From positions 1-64,000 of the forward strand of contig NZ_JALKIM010000012.1 of the NCBI RefSeq assembly GCF_023050945.1: DNA of 64,000 nt, written 5' to 3'. This DNA comes from Anaerobiospirillum sp. NML120448 (GTDB lineage Bacteria > Pseudomonadota > Gammaproteobacteria > Enterobacterales > Succinivibrionaceae). The translations under genes were made by a program, and so were the position numbers. This document shows positions 59,227-64,000 of this stretch, one piece after another (the first letter of the stretch is position 1; every line of letters starts with the position of its first letter). The notes under the pieces are model-generated. The model was not told the DNA's origin. It did no database searches and was given only the letters and a program-made list of their open reading frames with translations.

Positions 59227-60885
59227 ATGAGTTTCTTTCTTAATCTCAGTACTAAAGCAAAGCTGTTATCCAGCTTTATAGTAGTGATATTGATCAACGT
59301 AGTGATCTCTATTAGTACTATTATTTCTTTGCATCATAGCCAACAGGCTGCTATTACTATTGATGAGGTTTTAAACAAGGCCTTTACCCGTATTCAAAAC
59401 GCTCAAGTTTCTGTAGAAGAAATTAAAAGCAAGTTCTCTATGGGTTTAAATCCTGATGAGCCTCACTATGGCATTAATGATCTTATGGCTGCCTCTGGCA
59501 CTATTTTGTCACAAGCCAAACATAACGTTGATGCTGTAAAACCAGACTATTTAGGCACTACTGAATATCATAATGCTTGTATTAAGCTCCAGCAGAACAC
59601 CCTAAAAGCTTTAGATATTATCGATAAAGAGGTATTACCTATTGCTAAGCAGGGTGATTTAGAAAAGGCTTATGACAACTTCATGGTTTTAGCTGCTCCT
59701 CCTTTAAGTGTAGCTGCTAAAACAGCCTCTGATATTTTTAAACAGCAAAATCAATTTTGTATCAGCTTAACCCAAGAGGCTACTGATAACAAAACCATGA
59801 TCTTATCTATTGTCTTAACTATTCTAAGTACAGCAATTGGTATCTTCATGGCCATCTTTATCTCTAATTACATTGGTCGTTCTTTAGCTGAACAAGTAAG
59901 CATTATCGAATCATTGAAGAATGGCGATTTTAGCTTACACATTCATGCTGGCAATAAGGATGAATTTGGTCAAACTCATGACAAGATTCGCCAATTACGT
60001 AATACTTTAAACAACATTATTCTTATGACCCAAGATGAGAGTGGCCGTCTTAAGAATGAAATGGATACGCTTCGTAATATCGCCAAAAAGATTGCAGATG
60101 TTTCAAGCAATATCCAAAATCAAGCCATTACTGTAGCAGCAGCCTCTGATGAGATGGTTTCTACTACTACTGATATTGCTCGCAATTGTGAAACAGCTGC
60201 TGCTGGCTCTAATTTATGTAAAGAAATTTCCACCTCAGGTATGGAAATTGTTGAATTAGCAATGAAAAATATTCGTCAACAAAGCGAGCACACTAAGGAC
60301 AACGCCACTAAGATTGAAAACTTAGCCCGTCAATCTCGTGAAATTGGCTCTATTGTAAGCACCATTGATGATATTGCTGCCCAGACTAACTTATTAGCCT
60401 TGAACGCTGCCATTGAGGCCGCTCGTGCTGGTGAGGCAGGTCGTGGCTTTGCTGTGGTAGCTGATGAGGTTCGTGCGCTGGCAAGCCGTACCTCTCAATC
60501 TACTCAAGAAATTTCTAAGATGGTTAAGAACATCCAAGATGAAGCTACTATGGCCACCGATTCCATTAATGTTTCTGTGGAGAACATGGATAAAGTAGCT
60601 GAGGATGCTCAAAACATTGTGCAAATCCTTAATAATATTACTGAGCACGTTAATGACGTTAACACTCAGATTACTCAAATTGCTACAGCCGCTGAAGAGC
60701 AAACTGCCGCTACCAGCGAAATCTCAACTCATATGCAAAATGTTACTACTGTAGCTGCCGATATGAGTGCCGATGCTGATAACCAGTACCACGCTATGAC
60801 TGAAGCAACTCAAGATCTGCAAGAACTTGAAAAGGCCCTTGCCTACTTCAAGGTAAGACCAAAGGATGCTGACAAAGACAAATAA
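59227..60885 (+). CDS. Methyl-accepting chemotaxis protein
   Basis: 552 residues. TM1 is about residues 14-33 ([20 protein letters not shown]), then a periplasmic helical sensor of about 155 residues ([20 protein letters not shown]). TM2 is near 190-210 ([20 protein letters not shown]), then HAMP ([20 protein letters not shown]). The hairpin tip reads [39 protein letters not shown]. The periplasmic part has diverged from the other two receptors, suggesting a different ligand, while the cytoplasmic part is conserved. Start ATG 59227. It has about 1.1 kb of non-coding DNA upstream, so it is transcribed separately from the receptor at 56492. Confidence 0.94.
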   Translation: MSFFLNLSTKAKLLSSFIVVILINVVISISTIISLHHSQQAAITIDEVLNKAFTRIQNAQVSVEEIKSKFSMGLNPDEPHYGINDLMAASGTILSQAKHNVDAVKPDYLGTTEYHNACIKLQQNTLKALDIIDKEVLPIAKQGDLEKAYDNFMVLAAPPLSVAAKTASDIFKQQNQFCISLTQEATDNKTMILSIVLTILSTAIGIFMAIFISNYIGRSLAEQVSIIESLKNGDFSLHIHAGNKDEFGQTHDKIRQLRNTLNNIILMTQDESGRLKNEMDTLRNIAKKIADVSSNIQNQAITVAAASDEMVSTTTDIARNCETAAAGSNLCKEISTSGMEIVELAMKNIRQQSEHTKDNATKIENLARQSREIGSIVSTIDDIAAQTNLLALNAAIEAARAGEAGRGFAVVADEVRALASRTSQSTQEISKMVKNIQDEATMATDSINVSVENMDKVAEDAQNIVQILNNITEHVNDVNTQITQIATAAEEQTAATSEISTHMQNVTTVAADMSADADNQYHAMTEATQDLQELEKALAYFKVRPKDADKDK

Positions 60886-60942
60886 TCAGCCCTCTTTTAC
60901 TTAAAAGCCTTTTTAAGTAAGCATCTTTAATTTATTTGCCAT

Positions 60943-60970
60943 AGCCCAAAGCCTTAGCTCTTTGGGCTTT
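60943..60970 (+). terminator. Probable terminator of the chemoreceptor gene
   Basis: AGCCCAAAG / CTTTGGGCT stem (60943-60951 and 60960-60968) with a weak T-tract after it. Confidence 0.6.
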
Positions 60971-62200
60971 GGCAAAAATCAATCAATCACCCTCCCTCTT
61001 ATTGACATTTCAAAATTGACCTCTCTTCACTTCACTTCACACAACACAACATCACATTGCATTACATCGCATCACTTTACTTAGCTTCACCTCAGCTCAC
61101 CTAACCTCACTTAGCTTTACTTTCCCAAGCTTCATTAAGCCAAACGCACAACTAATTTAGCATCCCCAAATTAATATTCATACTTCATTAAAAGGCACAT
61201 AGCTCTTATAGATGGTTTTATTGGCAGCTACTACCAAGCAACTGAGCTACCTGGCTAATATTAGTATTTGTCCTTACCCACAACATACTTTGTTGTCAGT
61301 TAAACATTTATCCACTACCAACATTAATGACTTGTACTGAGGAAGGAGAAGGATGAAGGCCGAAGGCGGATAGCGGAAAGCTATTTTTCTACTCGCTTAG
61401 AACAGCTGCATGCGTCCATACCAAAAGCCTTGGAAGTACTTCTCAAGGCCAAAAGCTCTTGAAAATAAGCTCTTAGCTCGTTGTTCGTAGTAATTGTCTA
61501 GCTTTTGCTTGATAAAGCATGCTTGTAAGCTTTAAAGCTGCACAAGTACTAGCTAAAAAGGAGCTGTTTTGTCCCCTATCAACACCACTTCATTAGCCAG
61601 TCGCCCCATTTTGTGCTCATTCTTGCTTTCCAAACAGTTTAGGCTCCCTACTTACTAACCACATAAGCAGTCCCATGGACTCAATGTAAAACCATGGAGC
61701 CATAGGCGTAATGCAAGCCCTTGAGTGCAATGGAAAGCATGGAGCCATAGGCGCAATGCAAGCCCATGGATACAATGTAAAGTAAAACCATGGGACTATA
61801 GGCGCAATACAAGACACTGGTAGCAACGGGATTCTAGCGTATTAGGGTTAAGCTACTTTAATTTAGGGCAGTAGTTGTATGGTGCAATGGCTTAGCAAAA
61901 TGTATGGATGGATGGATGGATGGATGGATGCTCAGGCGGCTGACGGCTTGTGCTTTTTGCTGTTGGCATAGGACGTAAGGCCTATGGCTTGTGGCTTATG
62001 GCATACAGATACAGGCTGGTGTTGTGAGCTGCGGTAAGGAGCACAGGCATACGACCAAATTCTAGCGCTGAGGGATAGTATTGTAGTGATGGACAATTGA
62101 TGTGGGTTATGTGGTATGGTGATATTTGCGTTTGTGTACGTGCACAAGCAGGCATAGCGGCGAAAACTTGATATCTTAGTAATGTTACCTTGCTATAAGG
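60971..62200. other. Repeat-rich non-coding stretch
   Basis: No gene supported. About 61018-61130 is a CTTCACTTCAC/ACATCAC/CTCACCTAAC low-complexity tract. About 61670-61820 has three imperfect units of CATGGAGCCATAGGCGCAAT-type sequence at 61694, 61739 and 61790 (45-51 bp apart). 61904-61931 is an ATGG microsatellite of about seven units. Confidence 0.65.
61904..61931. repeat. ATGG tetranucleotide microsatellite
   Basis: About seven uninterrupted ATGG/GGAT units. It lies outside any gene, so length change would not switch a reading frame. It could change spacing if an unseen promoter is near. Confidence 0.85.
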
Positions 62201-62236
62201 CCAAAGCCCTTGTAAGAGAACTTACAAGGGCTTTGG
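62201..62236. terminator. Perfect 16-bp stem downstream of pal
   Basis: CCAAAGCCCTTGTAAG (62201-62216), loop AGAA, CTTACAAGGGCTTTGG (62221-62236). The stem is perfect but has no U-run on either strand, so it may be a Rho-assisted or RNA-stabilising 3' hairpin of the tolB-pal transcript rather than a classical intrinsic terminator. Confidence 0.6.
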
Positions 62237-62275
62237 GGGAGGCGTTAGCCTAAATACGTACTAATTACTGAAAGA

Positions 62276-62899
62276 TTAGTAATTAATAACGGCACGACGA
62301 TTCTTTTTCCAGTTAGCCTCAGCATGACCTGGATCTAATGGCTTTTCTTCACCATAAGATACGATGGATAACTGATTTACATCCACGCCAAGGTTTTGCA
62401 TGTAACGGGCTACAGCACGAGCACGACGCTCACCTAGAGCAATATTGTACTCTGGGGTACCACGCTCATCAGTATGACCCTCGATAATAATACGAGAATC
62501 AGGATTGTTGCGTAAGTACTGGGCATGAGCCTGCATTACAGAAACATACTCGTCTTGGATTTGATCACTGTCGTACTTGAAGTAAACAGTGTTGTTTTCT
62601 CTTAAAGCTTGAGGGCCTGCAAAGTTTGGATCATAAAGACCATCTTGAGACATATTAGGATCGCCAATAATAAGAGCACCGTCCTCACCTACTTGAGTTA
62701 CAGTATCTCCAGCAATACCGCCAAAGCCTAAATTATCCTCAATAAAAACATCGCCTGCTAAGCCAGAGTTATCCTGCGTAGCGCCATTGTCTTCAATCCA
62801 CTCGCCGTCTTGTTGCTGACCATCAGTGCTAGTAGAGCAAGCTGTCAGACCAAACATCATAACGCCTGCTAAAAGTGCCAGAAAAGTTTTTGTTTTCAT
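62276..62899 (-). CDS. pal: Peptidoglycan-associated lipoprotein Pal
   Basis: 207 residues. Lipoprotein signal ending in the lipobox LTAC (Cys21 acylated), an acidic linker of about 75 residues (DGEWIEDNGATQDNSGLAGD), then the OmpA-type peptidoglycan-binding domain: NTVYFKYDSDQIQDEY, IIIEGHTDERGTPEYNIALG, ERRARAVARYMQNLGV and YGEEKPLDPGHAEANWKKNR. The Asp and Arg of the HTDERG loop and following helix, which hold diaminopimelate, are present. It works with TolB in the Tol-Pal system, which keeps the outer membrane tethered during division. The linker is longer than in E. coli Pal. Start ATG 62899, with a purine-rich AAGGAAG eleven bases upstream. It follows tolB by 67 nt. Confidence 0.96.
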   Translation of the reverse strand: MKTKTFLALLAGVMMFGLTACSTSTDGQQQDGEWIEDNGATQDNSGLAGDVFIEDNLGFGGIAGDTVTQVGEDGALIIGDPNMSQDGLYDPNFAGPQALRENNTVYFKYDSDQIQDEYVSVMQAHAQYLRNNPDSRIIIEGHTDERGTPEYNIALGERRARAVARYMQNLGVDVNQLSIVSYGEEKPLDPGHAEANWKKNRRAVINY

Positions 62900-62966
62900 A
62901 AAAATCTTCCTTAATTGCCTGATCCTATAAGTTTAGGAAAGTTATGCAATTGAGAGTTTGCAATGC

Positions 62967-64000
62967 CTATTTCTCAGGCAATGGGCCCCAAGCTGGAGCG
63001 CTAATTTCGCCACGATTACTTGATGGTAAGTTTGCTTTAAAACGGCCATCAGTAGAAACTAATGCTAAGCCTTTGCGGCCTTGGTATACAGTACTATATA
63101 TTACCATACTGCCATTTGGAGCCACAGAAGGAGACTCATCTAAAGATGAGGTTGTAAGCATATAAATGGAGCCATCCTTATCAACACGGGCTACACGATA
63201 ACCATTTTGACGTGTGATCACAATTAGAGCATCGCTACCTGGAATTGGGCGTGAAGATAAATTCATTGCACCTTGGTAGGTAATGCGCTGTGATTCTTTA
63301 GTGTCAATATTTACAGCGTAAATCTGAGCTCTACCACCACGCTCGGAGGTAAAGAAGATGCGCTTACTATCAGCAGACCAAGCTGGCTCAGTATCGATAG
63401 CTCTATTATTAGTTACACGATTATACTTGCCGCTTACTAAGTCGTAATAGTAAATTTCTGGCTGACCATCTTTAGATAAAGTAAATGCAATCTTATTGCC
63501 ATCTGGTGACCAAGTTGGAGATGAGTTCAATCCAGGGAATGAAGAAAGCTTAGTACGCTCTTTAGAGAAAATATCCTGAACGTAAATGGTTGGGGCACGC
63601 TTCTCGAAAGAGACATAAACTAAACGCTTGCCATCTGGTGACCAGTTAGGGGTCATAATAGGCTCAGTTGAGCGTAAGATTGGTACCTCGTTATAGCCAT
63701 CATAATCGGCAGTCATAAGCTGATATGGGAAACGATCGCCATGACGATAAACGATATAAGCAATACGAGTTCTAAATGCGCCTCTTTGACCAGTTAACAA
63801 CTCATAAGTACGATCTGATACTAAATGAGCAGCTTGACGTAACTGATTAGGGTTAGTAGTAATACCTCGACGCTCTGCAAGCGGCTTACCCTTATTGGCA
63901 CCTTGCACACCATAGATCATATAAATGACCTGAAAGTTATTGCTATTGGCTACAGGATTAATTTCACCAGTAACTACAGCCTCAGCACCATTAGCAGCTA
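62967..64000 (-). CDS. tolB: Tol-Pal translocation protein TolB, 5' end outside window
   Basis: The frame stays open to the right edge, so the gene is partial; about 343 C-terminal residues are visible. At the edge is the end of the N-terminal domain (AEAVVTGEINPVANSNNFQV). From about 120 residues in, the six-bladed beta-propeller follows, with repeated WSPDGK-type blades (IMTPNWSPDGKRLVYVSFEK, SSPTWSPDGNKIAFTLSKDG, TEPAWSADSKRIFFTSERGG). The protein ends in SAPAWGPLPEK, as TolB proteins do. It is a periplasmic partner of Pal and TolA. It is upstream of pal with 67 nt between, the standard arrangement. Confidence 0.96.
   Translation of the reverse strand, partial: AANGAEAVVTGEINPVANSNNFQVIYMIYGVQGANKGKPLAERRGITTNPNQLRQAAHLVSDRTYELLTGQRGAFRTRIAYIVYRHGDRFPYQLMTADYDGYNEVPILRSTEPIMTPNWSPDGKRLVYVSFEKRAPTIYVQDIFSKERTKLSSFPGLNSSPTWSPDGNKIAFTLSKDGQPEIYYYDLVSGKYNRVTNNRAIDTEPAWSADSKRIFFTSERGGRAQIYAVNIDTKESQRITYQGAMNLSSRPIPGSDALIVITRQNGYRVARVDKDGSIYMLTTSSLDESPSVAPNGSMVIYSTVYQGRKGLALVSTDGRFKANLPSSNRGEISAPAWGPLPEK

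Overview
The window looks like chromosome of an AT-rich, flagellated, Gram-negative gammaproteobacterium. Pointers are the tolB-pal pair, a type V autotransporter, DusA, a PotGHI polyamine permease, two flagellins, three 4-helix-bundle chemoreceptors and several anion/dicarboxylate-type carriers (two DASS, one GntP, one NhaC). The carrier set, the long low-complexity extensions on ordinary proteins and the extended autotransporter signal peptide remind me of the Succinivibrionaceae (Anaerobiospirillum/Succinivibrio type). That placement is inference from family knowledge; no rRNA or tRNA gene is visible to confirm it.

Layout. 1-1.2 kb: the 3' part of an IscB-type RNA-guided nuclease and its element end, abutting the frameshifted tail of a HAD phosphatase gene; an intact HAD paralogue follows. 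2.2-5.2 kb (minus): sugar kinase and aldo/keto reductase, then dusA. 6.1-7.4 kb (minus): a serine-hydroxymethyltransferase-like protein without the PLP lysine. 8.7-10 kb (minus): DASS carrier. 10.5-11.6 kb: an unknown HEAT-like protein. 11.8-14.1 kb (minus): a flagellin remnant and a chemoreceptor. 14.1-17.2 kb: a 3-kb stretch without a convincing gene, carrying one copy of a ~140-bp inverted-repeat element. 17.2-21.4 kb: a second DASS carrier, a small membrane protein and an M23 endopeptidase. 21.7-29.2 kb: one 7.5-kb gene joining a degenerate M20/RocB-like domain to four different tandem-repeat arrays. 29.3-31.7 kb: second copy of the inverted-repeat element and two flagellin genes. 32-33.2 kb (minus): iron-type alcohol dehydrogenase-like protein. 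33.5-39 kb: unknown protein, then potG-potH-potI, with PotI roughly doubled in length by an Ala/Lys/Glu-rich tail. 39.5-42.5 kb: SprA-type putative metalloprotease and GntP permease. 42.6-46.1 kb (minus): RecD2 helicase with a ~425-residue disordered N-terminus. 47.2-51.6 kb: autotransporter. 52.2-55 kb: NhaC antiporter, a small YqaE/Pmp3-type membrane protein and an AlkA-type glycosylase. 55-56 kb: three 205-bp tandem repeats. 56.5-60.9 kb: two chemoreceptors. 61-62.2 kb: repeat-rich non-coding DNA. 62.3-64 kb (minus): pal and the 3' part of tolB.

How the genes fit together. Motility and taxis (two flagellins, three receptors), envelope maintenance (Tol-Pal, M23 endopeptidase, autotransporter), uptake of organic anions, gluconate-like acids and polyamines, and small-sugar phosphorylation dominate. 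Two enzyme-fold proteins have lost diagnostic active-site residues (SHMT-like, M20-like), and the alcohol-dehydrogenase-like protein has lost its canonical nucleotide motif while keeping its metal ligands. Low-complexity extensions recur on unrelated housekeeping proteins. The most unusual objects are the SHMT-like protein, the 2.5-kilo-residue repeat protein, the inverted-repeat element with two copies and visible target duplications, and the 205-bp tandem array. I see no CRISPR array, rRNA or tRNA.
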